DNA of 52,058 bases from Nitrospinota bacterium (GTDB taxonomy: Bacteria > UBA8248). The notes beneath the pieces were generated by a model that saw nothing but the letters and a program-made list of their open reading frames with translations, made no database searches and was not told the origin of the DNA. This document shows, in pieces, positions 34,370 to 43,045 of the stretch (its first letter is position 1; each line of letters begins with the position of its first letter). The stretch covers positions 11,027 through 63,084 of the forward strand of contig JAPOYD010000179.1 of assembly GCA_026706735.1 (NCBI GenBank), read 5' to 3'. Both the position numbers and the translations under genes were made by a program.

Positions 34370-35215
34370 ATGGTGGCAGACGAATTGACGATTCACCATG
34401 AGGACACGCGGGGCCGCATTCTCTCAGCGGATTCGATGACGTATTTTGATGAAAGGGTTGGAAAAAGGGACGTTCTCATTGGAGGTTCCTACGCCGCACG
34501 AATGACGATTGCCTGGGCAATGCGGCTGGGTGCGAGGGCAATCATTGCCCATGCGGCCGGAGTTGGAAAGGATGATGCGGGGATCAGCGGTCTCCACTTG
34601 GCTCAGGATTATCATGTGCCTGCATTGGCGTGTGAAACCATGTCCGCCAGACTCGCCGTAGGAGAATCCGTTTATGAAGGCGAAGTCGGCCATGCGAATC
34701 AAGCGGCTAAAAATCTTGGTGTTGAAATCGGGCAGTCAATAGCAGAGGCTTCGAATTGTTTGCTGAATGGGGAAGTGGGACGGAGAGTGATTGTCGAAGA
34801 AAGTCTCGACGATAGAATTTATGAATTAGTGCGTCTTCCTAATGGGAATATACGCGCTTCATGGGGTATTCCCGTCCTGCGTTCCATCAAGGAACCAAGG
34901 TCAGATGACGTCTTTATCCAAGCTTCTCATTGCGGACTTACTCTCGTCGAGTCTGTCACCAAGCTTAATCTGAAGGGTGTTATTGCGAATGATGCGGGCC
35001 GGGGGAAAGATGATTCTGGTATTGCATCTTTTCCTTATCTGGCGCGGGAGGGTATCGCGGCGGCTGCGGTTGGTGCCATGAGCGCGCGCATTGGTGATGT
35101 GATGAGCACATGGGAAGACGGCGTGATTTCATGCATGAATGAAGTAGCGGAAAAGCGCGGAGTTCGAAAAGACATGAGAACCCGAGAGGCGGCTCACGCC
35201 ATGCTCAATCCGTAA
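34370..35215 (+). CDS. Unrecognised protein with two homologous halves
   Basis: 281 residues from the ATG at 34370 (GTG at 34367 also possible; the ribosome site is weak). The protein is an internal duplication. Counting from GTG34367, residues 35-119 and 181-266 align, sharing 'DV.I..S', 'GKDDAGI/GKDDSGI', 'ALACETMSARLAVG' against 'AAAVGAMSARIGDV', and a closing 'N.....LGV/RGV'. Conserved Gly-Lys-Asp-Asp and Ser-Ala-Arg could form two equivalent active sites. There is no signal peptide or membrane helix. I do not recognise a named family. Confidence 0.8.
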   Translation: MVADELTIHHEDTRGRILSADSMTYFDERVGKRDVLIGGSYAARMTIAWAMRLGARAIIAHAAGVGKDDAGISGLHLAQDYHVPALACETMSARLAVGESVYEGEVGHANQAAKNLGVEIGQSIAEASNCLLNGEVGRRVIVEESLDDRIYELVRLPNGNIRASWGIPVLRSIKEPRSDDVFIQASHCGLTLVESVTKLNLKGVIANDAGRGKDDSGIASFPYLAREGIAAAAVGAMSARIGDVMSTWEDGVISCMNEVAEKRGVRKDMRTREAAHAMLNP

Positions 35216-35237
35216 GGTTTAACTCAAGAAGCTGTCT

Positions 35238-35313
35238 TGGTGGAGGTGAGGGGATTCGAACCCCTGACCTCGTGGGTGCGATCCACGCGCTCTCCCATCT
35301 GAGCTACACCCCC
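35238..35313 (-). tRNA. tRNA-Ala (anticodon CGC)
   Basis: A full cloverleaf reads on the minus strand. The acceptor stem is GGGGGTG with CACCTCC, the D arm GCTC..GAGC, the anticodon stem CGTGG/CCACG with loop ATCGCAC (anticodon CGC, codon GCG), and the T arm AGGGG-TTCGAAT-CCCCT. Discriminator A and an encoded CCA end are present. 76 nt including CCA. Confidence 0.93.
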
Positions 35314-35327
35314 ACAAAAGGAATATG

Positions 35328-35356
35328 AAGGTAGGCGAAGGAGCTTCGGGTGTCAA
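35328..35356 (-). promoter_or_regulatory. Promoter of tRNA-Ala
   Basis: On the minus strand: TTGACA (35356-35351), a 17-bp spacer, TACCTT (35333-35328), 14 bp before the tRNA 5' end. The consensus -35 and ideal spacing make it a likely stable-RNA promoter. Confidence 0.65.
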
Positions 35357-35366
35357 GTGAAAAAGG

Positions 35367-35650
35367 GAGAGCCGATGAAGAGCTCCCCCTAGGAGACTTC
35401 ACCGGCTCTCGACCTGCCGCAGAGTCCGCCCGTTTCCCCCGCAGCAGGGAGTTTCGCTCGACTTAAAATGGGAGCCGAGGACTCAACCCCCGAGGTGTAT
35501 TATCCTCGGCTCCCGATCCTGCTGCAGAGTCCGCCCGTTTCCCCCGCAGCAAGAGAATTCACTTTGGTGAGAGTCGGGGGAAGAACCCTCCGAGGATTCT
35601 CCCCCGACTCTCGTCCCGTCGCAGAGTCCGCCCGTTGCCCCCCCGACGGG
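35367..35650. ncRNA. Three tandem double-hairpin units (structured RNA/DNA array)
   Basis: Three units of about 100 bp, each with hairpin A then hairpin B. The A hairpins (35367-35410, 35470-35514, 35569-35612) have long stems, different in each unit, with loops sharing CCCCCGAGG or close variants. The B hairpins (35413-35448, 35518-35553, 35615-35650) have changing stems (CCTGC/GCAGG; TGCTGC/GCAGCA; CCCGTCG/CGACGGG). Their loop AGAGTCCGCCCGTTTCCCCC is identical in units 1 and 2 and nearly so in 3. Compensating stem changes around an invariant loop indicate selected structure. The strand is uncertain: the plus strand ends in a T-run, while the minus strand is the nrdJ 3' side. I do not recognise a named RNA family. 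Confidence 0.7.
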
Positions 35651-35666
35651 TAACAATTGTTTTTTT
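35615..35666 (+). terminator. Possible plus-strand intrinsic terminator at array end
   Basis: The third B hairpin (CCCGTCG/CGACGGG) is followed 9 bases later by TTTTTTT (35660-35666). If the array is transcribed on the plus strand this would end the transcript; the long loop and gap make it imperfect. Confidence 0.4.
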
Positions 35667-38600
35667 AAGAACATCCACTCGTCGCACCGCAAGTCATGCA
35701 TTTCAGGCAGGTACCGTTTCTTACCAGGGTGAATAAACCGCAATCGCCACATGCTTCACCCTCATACCCTTTGGCGCGGGCTTCTTCGATACGCGGATCG
35801 AGGGCGGAGCTTGCTTCTGCTATAGGCGTCATCGAAGCGAAGGTGGATTCTTTCTCATAATTCAGACTTATCCGGTCACTACGCGGTGCGCTTGCATCTG
35901 GTCCCGGGAATATGGTTTGGATCTCCTCTTCTTCCTCGGTGTCGAATTCGGGGATCTCTTCCTGAGGGCGCCCAATGGTATCGCTCCTCAGGTCTTCCGA
36001 CACCACTTGCGCAAGGTCGTGGCGTCCGAGATATGAAACTGCCAACTCACGGAAGATGTAATCGATGATGGATGTGCTCATCTTGATGTGCGGGTTGCCT
36101 GAAACCATGCCCCCGGGCTCGAAGCGCGTGAAAACAAATGCATCCACAAATTCATCCAGGGGGACGCCGTGCTGTAATCCCAGGGAAATTGCGATGGCGA
36201 AACAGTTCATAAGACTTCTGAAAGCAGCACCTTCTTTGTGCATATCTATGAAAATTTCACCAATCGAACCATCCTCGTATTCCCCGGTTCTAAGATACAC
36301 CTTGTGCCCGCCGATGACGGCTTTTTGGGTGTATCCACCGCGGCGGGTAGGCAACTTGCGTCTTCTGGATTGGTAAATAATCCGGCGCACAATCTGCTGG
36401 GCTACATGCACGGGAGCGCTTTTTGAAGCTGGTTCCTCTTCACTGATGTCAGCGAAGATTTCCGCTTCGCTTAACGCGGAGAGTGGTTGGCTTAGTTTCG
36501 AGCCATCACGGTAAATCGCAATGGCTTTGGTCATCCGCTGCCAAGATTCGTGGTAGATATCCAAGATGTCTTGAATTGTGGATTCTGATGGCATGTTGAT
36601 GGTTTTGCTTATAGCGCCTGATATAAAAGGCTGCGCCGCCGCCATCATCCGAACATGGGCCATCGGGCTGATGAAGCGCTTGCCTTCGCGTCCGCATTTA
36701 CTGGCGCAATCAAAAACAGCTAGATGTTCTTCTTTTAGGTGGGGCGCGCCTTCCAGCGTCATTTTCCCGCAAACGAAATCATTCGCTTCGCTGATTTGTT
36801 CCGGGGTGAAACCAATAGCTTCGAGTAGATTCAGATTCCAGTCGGTTATTTGCGCTTCATTGAGCCCTAATTGTTCACGGCAGAAGTCTTCGCCTAAGGA
36901 GTATTTGTTGAAGGCGAACTGGATTTCAAATGCCCCTTCAAGCGCGGCTTCCACCTTTTCGAGGGCCTTGCTGGTGAACCCTTTTGCGTGTAGAGATTCT
37001 GGATTGATATGAGGCGCATTCGTGAGGGTGCCCCGCCCTCGGCAGTAGGCGACGATTTCGCGGATTTCTTCGTCATCATAACCCAGATGCCGCAAGGCAA
37101 GAGGAACGGACTGGTTGATGATCTTGAAGTAGCCGCCCCCCGCCAGTTTTTTGAATTTCACCAAAGCAAAATCAGGCTCGATTCCAGTTGTGTCACAATC
37201 CATTACCAAGCCAATAGTGCCCGTTGGTGCGATGACAGTAGCTTGCGCATTCCGATAGCCGTTTCGATAGCCGATGGCCAAAGCGTCATCCCACGCCTCT
37301 CGCGCCGCTTGGAGAAGATAATGGGGACAGGTTTCCGCATCGATTCCTTTTGGCGCTTTAGAGAGCATTTCGTATTCGGCTTCAGGCACTGAATAAGCTG
37401 CGCGGCGGTGGTTTCTCAGAACGCGCAACATGTGCTCTTGATTGTCTTGGTACCTGGCGAAAGCGCCCAGTTCTCCAGCCATCTCAGCGCTTGTGGCGTA
37501 CGAGCAGCCTGTCATGATGGAGGTGAGAGCCCCGCACCACGCTTCCGCTTCCGGTGAATCGTAAGGGATGCCGAGAACCATCAACAAGGTGCCCAGATTG
37601 GCGTATCCAAGACCTAAGGTACGATACTCAAATGAACGTTTGGCTATTTCGGGACTGGGGAATTGCGCCATCAGCACTGAAATTTCGAGGACGACTGTCA
37701 ATAGGCGAATAACGTGGCGATAGTCTTCTATCTGAAAATGGTTCTTTTCGGTATCCAAAAATTTCATGAGATTCATCGACGCCAGATTGCATGCAGTGTC
37801 ATCAAGGAACATGTATTCCGAGCAGGGATTAGAGCCGTTGATGCGCCCATCGGCGGCGCACGTGTGCCAGTCGTTGATGGTCGAATCGAATTGAAGGCCA
37901 GGATCTGCGCAGCACCACGCCGCGTATCCAATCTGATCCCAAAGCTCTTTTGAACTGACGGAATCGGCGATTTCACCATCGGTGCGCCGAATCAGGTTCC
38001 AATCCGTATTTTTCTCGATCGCTCTCATGAATTCGTCTGAAACACGTATGGAATTATTCGAGTTTTGCCCGGACACCGAGGTGTAGGCCTCGCCTTCCCA
38101 ATTCGTGTCGAATTCCTCGAACTCGATTTCGGTGATTCCTTGCCGCGCGAGTTGAAGGGTTCGATGAATATAATTGTCCGGAACACCGGCTAGCCTTGCG
38201 GCGCGTATCGCTTGGGCGAGTGAGGGGTTCTTGTCCGGCTGATGAAGGTTACCATTCAATCCCAGGCTTTCCCCCTCCTGGCAAGCCACGAGAATAGCGT
38301 TCATATGCCGGTTGCACATCTGGCTGCCCGAAACCAGGGCAGCCACTTTCTGTTCTTCATTCACCTTCCAGTTGATGAATTCCTCGATGTCGGGATGATC
38401 GATGTCTAGCGTGACCATCTTCGCTGCCCTGCGCGTCGTGCCGCCCGACTTGATGGCACCCGCTGCGCGGTCCCCAATCTTGAGGAAACTCATCAGGCCG
38501 GAGCTTTTTCCGCCTCCCGAGAGAGATTCCCCTTCTGCTCTCAAGCTCGTGAAATTCGTGCCGGTGCCAGAGCCGTATTTGAAGATGCGCGCCTCGCGCG

Positions 38601-39255
38601 TCCATAAATCCATGATCCCGCCCTCGTTGACGAGATCGTCTTTCACCGATTGGATGAAGCACGCATGCGGCTGGGGACGTTCATAGGCGTTGGTGGAGCG
38701 GAGTATTTCCCCGTTGTCTGGGTCGCAATAGAAATGGCCCTGGGCGGGGCGTGTAATGCCGTAAGCCCAGTGGAGACCCGTATTGAACCACTGAGGCGAG
38801 TTGGGAGCCGCCATCTGGCTCGCAAGTATGTATAAAAGCTCCTCGTAAAACGCCTTGGCGTCCTCTTCCGCGTGAAAATAACCGTGTTTCCAGCCCCAAT
38901 ACGTCCAGCATCCCGCCAGACGATGGAAAACGTCCCGTGCGTCTTGCTCGCTCCCGTATTGCTCATCCTCGGGCAGGGATTCGAGTTTTTCCGTGTCAGG
39001 CTCCGAGCGCTGCAGCCACTCGGGCACGCCGTCTTCGGGAACCTTTTTCGAATGAGCGGGGACGCCGGCTTTTCGGAAGTATTTTTGCGCTAGAATGTCG
39101 ACGGCCACCTGAGACCAGTTCTCCGGCGCCATGATGTCCTTCGCTTCGAAGACGAGCGAGCCGTCCGGGTTCGTGATGCGCGAGGTGCGCGGCGCGAAAC
39201 AGACCTCGCCATACGCATCGTCTCCGGCCCGGGTAAAACGCCTCGTCAACTCCAC
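35665..39255 (-). CDS. nrdJ: Adenosylcobalamin-dependent (class II) ribonucleotide reductase
   Basis: About 1196 residues from the GTG at 39255 (GGAGGAGG 6 bases upstream; a GTG at 39279 has no site). It reduces ribonucleotides to deoxyribonucleotides using B12 and needs no oxygen. Motifs: [63 protein letters not shown] for the substrate site, and [11 protein letters not shown]. The C-terminal Cys cluster (CGDCGLF...[13 protein letters not shown]) relays electrons. The length fits the large NrdJ type with extra C-terminal domains. NrdR-like and DnaA-like boxes lie upstream. The 3' two-thirds are AT-richer than the 5' end. Confidence 0.95.
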   Translation of the reverse strand: MELTRRFTRAGDDAYGEVCFAPRTSRITNPDGSLVFEAKDIMAPENWSQVAVDILAQKYFRKAGVPAHSKKVPEDGVPEWLQRSEPDTEKLESLPEDEQYGSEQDARDVFHRLAGCWTYWGWKHGYFHAEEDAKAFYEELLYILASQMAAPNSPQWFNTGLHWAYGITRPAQGHFYCDPDNGEILRSTNAYERPQPHACFIQSVKDDLVNEGGIMDLWTREARIFKYGSGTGTNFTSLRAEGESLSGGGKSSGLMSFLKIGDRAAGAIKSGGTTRRAAKMVTLDIDHPDIEEFINWKVNEEQKVAALVSGSQMCNRHMNAILVACQEGESLGLNGNLHQPDKNPSLAQAIRAARLAGVPDNYIHRTLQLARQGITEIEFEEFDTNWEGEAYTSVSGQNSNNSIRVSDEFMRAIEKNTDWNLIRRTDGEIADSVSSKELWDQIGYAAWCCADPGLQFDSTINDWHTCAADGRINGSNPCSEYMFLDDTACNLASMNLMKFLDTEKNHFQIEDYRHVIRLLTVVLEISVLMAQFPSPEIAKRSFEYRTLGLGYANLGTLLMVLGIPYDSPEAEAWCGALTSIMTGCSYATSAEMAGELGAFARYQDNQEHMLRVLRNHRRAAYSVPEAEYEMLSKAPKGIDAETCPHYLLQAAREAWDDALAIGYRNGYRNAQATVIAPTGTIGLVMDCDTTGIEPDFALVKFKKLAGGGYFKIINQSVPLALRHLGYDDEEIREIVAYCRGRGTLTNAPHINPESLHAKGFTSKALEKVEAALEGAFEIQFAFNKYSLGEDFCREQLGLNEAQITDWNLNLLEAIGFTPEQISEANDFVCGKMTLEGAPHLKEEHLAVFDCASKCGREGKRFISPMAHVRMMAAAQPFISGAISKTINMPSESTIQDILDIYHESWQRMTKAIAIYRDGSKLSQPLSALSEAEIFADISEEEPASKSAPVHVAQQIVRRIIYQSRRRKLPTRRGGYTQKAVIGGHKVYLRTGEYEDGSIGEIFIDMHKEGAAFRSLMNCFAIAISLGLQHGVPLDEFVDAFVFTRFEPGGMVSGNPHIKMSTSIIDYIFRELAVSYLGRHDLAQVVSEDLRSDTIGRPQEEIPEFDTEEEEEIQTIFPGPDASAPRSDRISLNYEKESTFASMTPIAEASSALDPRIEEARAKGYEGEACGDCGLFTLVRNGTCLKCMTCGATSGCS

Positions 39256-39291
39256 TTTCTGCCTCCTCCGCAAGGGCACCCCACTGTGCCG

Positions 39292-39340
39292 GGGACATAT
39301 TTAGTATGACGAAATCAAACCGTAACACTAAATGTAGTAT
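39292..39340. promoter_or_regulatory. Paired NrdR-like boxes upstream of nrdJ
   Basis: ACACTAAATGTAGTAT (39325-39340) fits the NrdR box consensus ACACWATATATWGTGT well. A weaker second copy ending TTTAGTAT lies at 39292-39307, exactly 33 bp away, about three helical turns as in known NrdR pairs. NrdR represses ribonucleotide reductase genes when dATP is high. Confidence 0.7.
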
Positions 39341-39406
39341 GCTTTGCCCTCGTCTGTCAATACCCTAAAAACGGATATACACAAAATATATGAACTTACC
39401 CACACC

Positions 39407-39487
39407 TTATCCCCAAATGTTGTGTTTTTCTGTGGATAACCGGCGTAAGAAGGGAACGGAGGGCTGAAAACCGCCCGGTTATCCCCC
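39407..39487. promoter_or_regulatory. Cluster of three DnaA-box-like sites
   Basis: TTATCCCCA (39407-39415), TGTGGATAA (39431-39439, a perfect reverse TTATCCACA) and TTATCCCCC (39479-39487). DnaA boxes are known to regulate nrd promoters; an origin is a less likely reading. Confidence 0.5.
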
Positions 39488-39699
39488 GCCGCCTCACTTT
39501 CAGGAGCGGCGCCGCGCCCTTCATAGACGTTCCGGAGCGCCTGAATCTGGAGGGGTGAGCCATCATCCGCCAGGCTGATATCGCGAAAAACGCCCCGCAA
39601 CTCCCCGCATTTCCCGTTATCGCAGGCGTCGTGGACCGTGGCAGAATTCCCCTGCGTCGTGGCTCCGCCGCGTCATTTCCCAACGAAAAAATTGCCGGA
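39488..39699. other. Gap with one doubtful minus-strand frame
   Basis: A minus-strand frame (39600 down to 39328, TTG start) contains the protein-like stretch VFRDISLADDGSPLQIQALR but has no ribosome site. It runs through both DnaA-like boxes and the NrdR region. I do not call it a gene; it may be a decayed one. Confidence 0.3.
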
Positions 39700-39738
39700 A
39701 ATTTATCGAAAAACCCCGTGAATTTATCTAAATTTATC
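39700..39738 (-). repeat. GATAAATT phased repeat, copy 3
   Basis: On the minus strand three exact GATAAATT octamers start at 39738, 39728 and 39707 (10- and 21-bp steps), with CACGGGG after the second. It lies between nrdJ and lpdA and has nearly the same sequence and phase as copy 1. Confidence 0.75.
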
Positions 39739-39888
39739 GAATTTTACGGAAATTCTTCAGGGGTGAATGGCCTCGATTTCGCCGCCCGGCGCCCGCTCCA
39801 ATCCTCCCCCCATTTGGCATGAGCGCGGAACCTTGGTCTAATGGGCGCAGCTTTTGGTTCCTGATTCGCCTTATCCAAAGGAGGAAAC

Positions 39889-41292
39889 ATGGCGGCGTAT
39901 GACGTGGCGGTGATCGGCGGCGGCCCGGCGGGCTACGTGGCGGGCGTGCGCACCGCCCAGAGCGGTGGAAGCTGCGTGGTCATCGAACGCGGCGAGCTGG
40001 GCGGCACCTGCCTGAACTGGGGCTGCATCCCCAGCAAGAGCCTCATCGCCGCTGCGGAAGTTTACAGAAACATCAAGAACGCGGACGCCTATGGCATCGA
40101 GGTCACGGGCGAGGTGCGCGCCGACCTCGCCGCCATGGTCGAGCGCAAGGACAAGATTGTCGCAGGCCTGGTAAGGGGAATCGGCGGGCTGTTCAAGGCC
40201 CACGGGGTGGACCACATGGCGGGTGACGCCGAGATTCTCGATATGGGCAGAATTTCGGTTCGAGGAAAAAACGGGGACCACGAAATAGTCGAAGCCGATA
40301 AAATCATCATCGCCACCGGTTCACGTCCCGCGCAGATTCCCGCCTTTCCCATCGACGGGGAAAAAATCATTTCATCCGAACAGGCCGTGCACTTGAAGGA
40401 ACTCCCCGAGAGGGTGCTCATCGTCGGCGCGGGCGTCATCGGCTGTGAGTTCGCGTGCCTGTATAGAGAGCTGGGGGCCGAGGTCACGATGGTGGAGTTG
40501 CTCGACCGCGTCCTGCCGCTGGGAGACGAGGATGTCTCGAAACTCATGGCGCGCGAACTCAAAAAGCAGAAAATCAAGGTGCGCCTGAACGAGAAGATAA
40601 CGAGCGTCTCTTCAGGTGTGGAGGAGATGGTCGCGGGCTTCGAGGGGTCGGACGAAGAAGAACGCGCGGACCTCGTGCTCGTCTCCGTGGGCCGGACGAT
40701 GAACACCGACGGCCTGGGGCTCGAGCGAATCGGCGTCGAACTTGGGGCCCACGGCGAAATCAAGGTGAACGATTTGATGGAGACGAACGTGGCAGGCGTC
40801 TACGCGGCGGGCGACGTCATCGGCGAGCCCATGCTCGCGCACGTGGCCTCCGCCGAGGGCGTCGCCGCGGCTGAAAACGCCATGGGCGCAGAGATTCGGA
40901 TGGATTATAGAGCGATTCCGGCGGGCATCTTCACGCATCCCGAGATCGGCGTCGTCGGCATGGCCGAACACGAGGCGGAGAAGGCGGGTCACGCCGTGCG
41001 CGTGGGCAAATTCTCGGTTCGCGCTCTCGGCAAGGCGCAGGCCGAACGCGCGCTCGAAGGGGAGGTGAAAGTGATCGCCGACGCGGATAATGACGCCATT
41101 CTGGGCGTTCACATCGTGGGGGCCCATGCCGCCGACATCGTGCACGAGGCTGCCGTCGCCATGCAGCACCGCGTCACCGCCTCGGAAATGGCGAGCACCA
41201 TGCACTCCCACCCCACGCTTTCCGAAGCCGTGATGGAGGCGGCATTGGACGTACACGGCGAGGCGATTCATGCCCCGCCGAAAAAATCGTAG
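39889..41292 (+). CDS. lpdA: Dihydrolipoamide dehydrogenase (E3)
   Basis: 467 residues. FAD motif GGGPAGYVAG, redox disulfide GGTCLNWGCIPSK (Cys41-Cys46), NAD motif VGAGVIGCEFA, 'YAAGDVIGEPMLAHVASAEG', and the C-terminal His-Glu pair in HSHPTLSEAVMEA. It reoxidises dihydrolipoamide on E2 or glycine-cleavage H protein and reduces NAD. AAAGGAGG precedes the ATG. It stands alone; the E1 genes are about 29 kb away. A 3' fragment of the gene is repeated just downstream. Confidence 0.95.
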   Translation: MAAYDVAVIGGGPAGYVAGVRTAQSGGSCVVIERGELGGTCLNWGCIPSKSLIAAAEVYRNIKNADAYGIEVTGEVRADLAAMVERKDKIVAGLVRGIGGLFKAHGVDHMAGDAEILDMGRISVRGKNGDHEIVEADKIIIATGSRPAQIPAFPIDGEKIISSEQAVHLKELPERVLIVGAGVIGCEFACLYRELGAEVTMVELLDRVLPLGDEDVSKLMARELKKQKIKVRLNEKITSVSSGVEEMVAGFEGSDEEERADLVLVSVGRTMNTDGLGLERIGVELGAHGEIKVNDLMETNVAGVYAAGDVIGEPMLAHVASAEGVAAAENAMGAEIRMDYRAIPAGIFTHPEIGVVGMAEHEAEKAGHAVRVGKFSVRALGKAQAERALEGEVKVIADADNDAILGVHIVGAHAADIVHEAAVAMQHRVTASEMASTMHSHPTLSEAVMEAALDVHGEAIHAPPKKS

Positions 41293-41358
41293 GCTAGCGC
41301 TCTGCGGTAGCAATACCGTCTTTCGAAGGAACCGGGGTGGATTCCCTCTTTTCGGTAT

Positions 41359-41448
41359 GAAGCCGTAATGGATGAATTTCTCGCCAACTCGAAATTCACA
41401 TTAGACGTTCACGGCGAGGCCATCCACGCGCCGCCGAAGAAAACGTAG
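41359..41448 (+). pseudogene. Duplicated 3' fragment of lpdA
   Basis: The frame reads EAVM, ten differing codons, then LDVHGEAIHAPPKKT and TAG, almost repeating the end of lpdA (EAVMEAALDVHGEAIHAPPKKS at 41224-41292, in pieces). Relative to lpdA it carries seven extra codons. Sequence after both stops is also similar (CGCTCTGCGG, then CGTCTTT). It is the end of a lost second copy or a partial tandem duplication. Confidence 0.8.
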
Positions 41449-41598
41449 GCCCGCGCTCTGCGGGCTCGGCAACGTCTTTGGCAGGAGCGATGAGGAGATT
41501 CGTCCCTTGCGGCGTGATGCGGGATGGAGTCGGTCTGGTTCATCTTTCGATATGCTCGTTCGGTTTCACGCATCCTGGGAGTCCGGGGAGGATGGCGG

Positions 41599-42699
41599 AT
41601 GAAAAACCCTTCGCTCGGACGGCGCCTCGTAAGGAGGGGCGTTTTTTGCCTCGTCCTCGCGGCAGGGAGTTTCGGTGTCGCAACGGCCGCTTCGACGGAC
41701 GCGCTGGCCGCGCAGGGTGAGGGAGCGCTTCGCGAAAGGGCCGAGCGCGAACAAGCGCTTTTCAAGCCGGGCCGCGCCTTCCGTGATTGCCCGGAATGTC
41801 CCGAGATGGTGGTGGTTCCCGCGGGTTCTTTCATGATGGGTTCCCCCCATGACGAGTTGGGGAGGTATGAGTATGAAGGCCCCCGCCATCGCGTCACGCT
41901 CTCCAAACCCTTCGCCGTGGGCAAGTACGAGGTGACGTTCGCGGAGTGGGACGCTTGCGTGGCGGACGGCGGCTGCGGCGGCTACCGGCCGGATGATTAT
42001 GGCTGGGGACGTGGGCGACGCCCCGTCTTCAACGTGAATTGGCATGCCGCGCAGGCCTATGTGAATTGGCTTTCTAAGAAGACGGGGAAGCGGTATCGCC
42101 TGCCGAGCGAGGCGGAGTGGGAATACGCGGCGCGCGGGGGTACCCGCGCGTCTCGCTATTGGGGAGACGACGCATTTGGATTTGCGCAGTGCGCGCACGC
42201 GAACGGGGCCGACGGGACGCAAAAGGCGCGAAACAGCAAAATCGGGGAGGTGGCGCCCTGCCGTGACGGTTTCGTGAATACCGCTCCCGCGGGTTCTTTT
42301 TCGGCGAACGCGTTCGGTCTCCACGACGTGCTTGGCAACGTAATGGAGTGGGTGGAGGACTGCTGGAACGAGCGCTACGTAGGCGCGCCGGCGGACGGGA
42401 GCGCCTGGAGGAGCGGTGATTGCAGTGGCCGCGTCGTGCGCGGCGGTTCCTGGGTTCTCAAACCGTGGCACCTTCGCTCCGCGTTTCGCTTCTGGAGTAA
42501 CGCGGGACGGAACACCAACGTCGGGTTTCGAGTCGCCCGGACGCTCGCTCCCCGAATCCTCACCTCTTTACCTCGCAGATCCGGGGGGAAAATCAAAGCC
42601 CCCCTGACAAGGGGGGTTGGGGGGTTCACAGCAAGAAGGGATGGGGAAGCCGTTTTCCCGCGTCCCTCGATACGGCCCTTGCGGGCCTACTCGGGATGA
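41599..42699 (+). CDS. Exported SUMF1-domain protein with repeat-derived C-terminus
   Basis: 366 residues from the ATG at 41599 (GGGGAGG 8 bases upstream), with a signal peptide (VFCLVLAAGSFGVATAAS). The FGE-sulfatase fold follows: EMVVVPAGSFMMGSP, KPFAVGKYEVTFAEWDAC, YRLPSEAEWEYAARGG, LGNVMEWVEDC, VVRGGSWVLKPWHLRSAFRF and NVGFRVART. The catalytic Cys pair of true formylglycine-generating enzymes is missing. The family normally ends at about 'FRVARTL'; here about 45 more residues are encoded by intergenic palindromic repeats. Envelope location; role unknown. Confidence 0.85.
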   Translation: MKNPSLGRRLVRRGVFCLVLAAGSFGVATAASTDALAAQGEGALRERAEREQALFKPGRAFRDCPECPEMVVVPAGSFMMGSPHDELGRYEYEGPRHRVTLSKPFAVGKYEVTFAEWDACVADGGCGGYRPDDYGWGRGRRPVFNVNWHAAQAYVNWLSKKTGKRYRLPSEAEWEYAARGGTRASRYWGDDAFGFAQCAHANGADGTQKARNSKIGEVAPCRDGFVNTAPAGSFSANAFGLHDVLGNVMEWVEDCWNERYVGAPADGSAWRSGDCSGRVVRGGSWVLKPWHLRSAFRFWSNAGRNTNVGFRVARTLAPRILTSLPRRSGGKIKAPLTRGVGGFTARRDGEAVFPRPSIRPLRAYSG

Positions 42700-43003
42700 G
42701 GCAGAGGGGGCTTTTCCAACAATCCCGAGAAGGGAGTGTTTGACAGAATCCAGGTGTAGGGACAGGTCGCGACCTGTCCCTACGGTCGCCATTCGAGAGG
42801 AATGTGTAGGGGTCGCTCTCAGGATTGACCCACCTCGCGGCATCGGGCTCCGCAGAACGCTCGAAGCCCTCATCTTGAGCAAGCGCCCCAAACCCTCATC
42901 CTGAGTAGGCGCGTAAGCGCCGTATCGAAGGATGGGAGCGCATCTCTCCGACGGGCGCGAATTTCACCCTTCGATACACGGCTTCGCCGCTACTCAGGGT
43001 GAG
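42584..43003. repeat. Repeat cluster between SUMF1 and aminotransferase genes
   Basis: Modules: CCCCCCTGACAAGGGGGG (42599-42616), CTCGATACGGCCC..CTACTCGGGATGAG (about 42666-42700), GGGGGCTTTTCCAACAATCCC (42706-42725), GGGACAGGTCGCGACCTGTC (42758-42777), CATCCTGAGTAGGCGCG (about 42897-42913), and its inverted relative CTTCGATACACGGCTTCGCC (42969-42988). The first two lie inside the SUMF1 reading frame. Confidence 0.75.
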
Positions 43004-43045
43004 GCGGAGCGGCGGTCGAAGTCGCCGTTTGGTTTTATCAGGCAA

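Noticed and set aside
35367..35650. CRISPR array with few repeats
   Set aside because: The repeated part is a hairpin loop with varying stems and the intervening parts are themselves palindromes; no cas genes are near.
39407..39738. Chromosomal origin of replication
   Set aside because: Three DnaA-like boxes and an AT-rich tract are suggestive, but dnaA, dnaN, gidA or rpmH are absent and the AT tract is a repeat found elsewhere; regulation of nrdJ is simpler.
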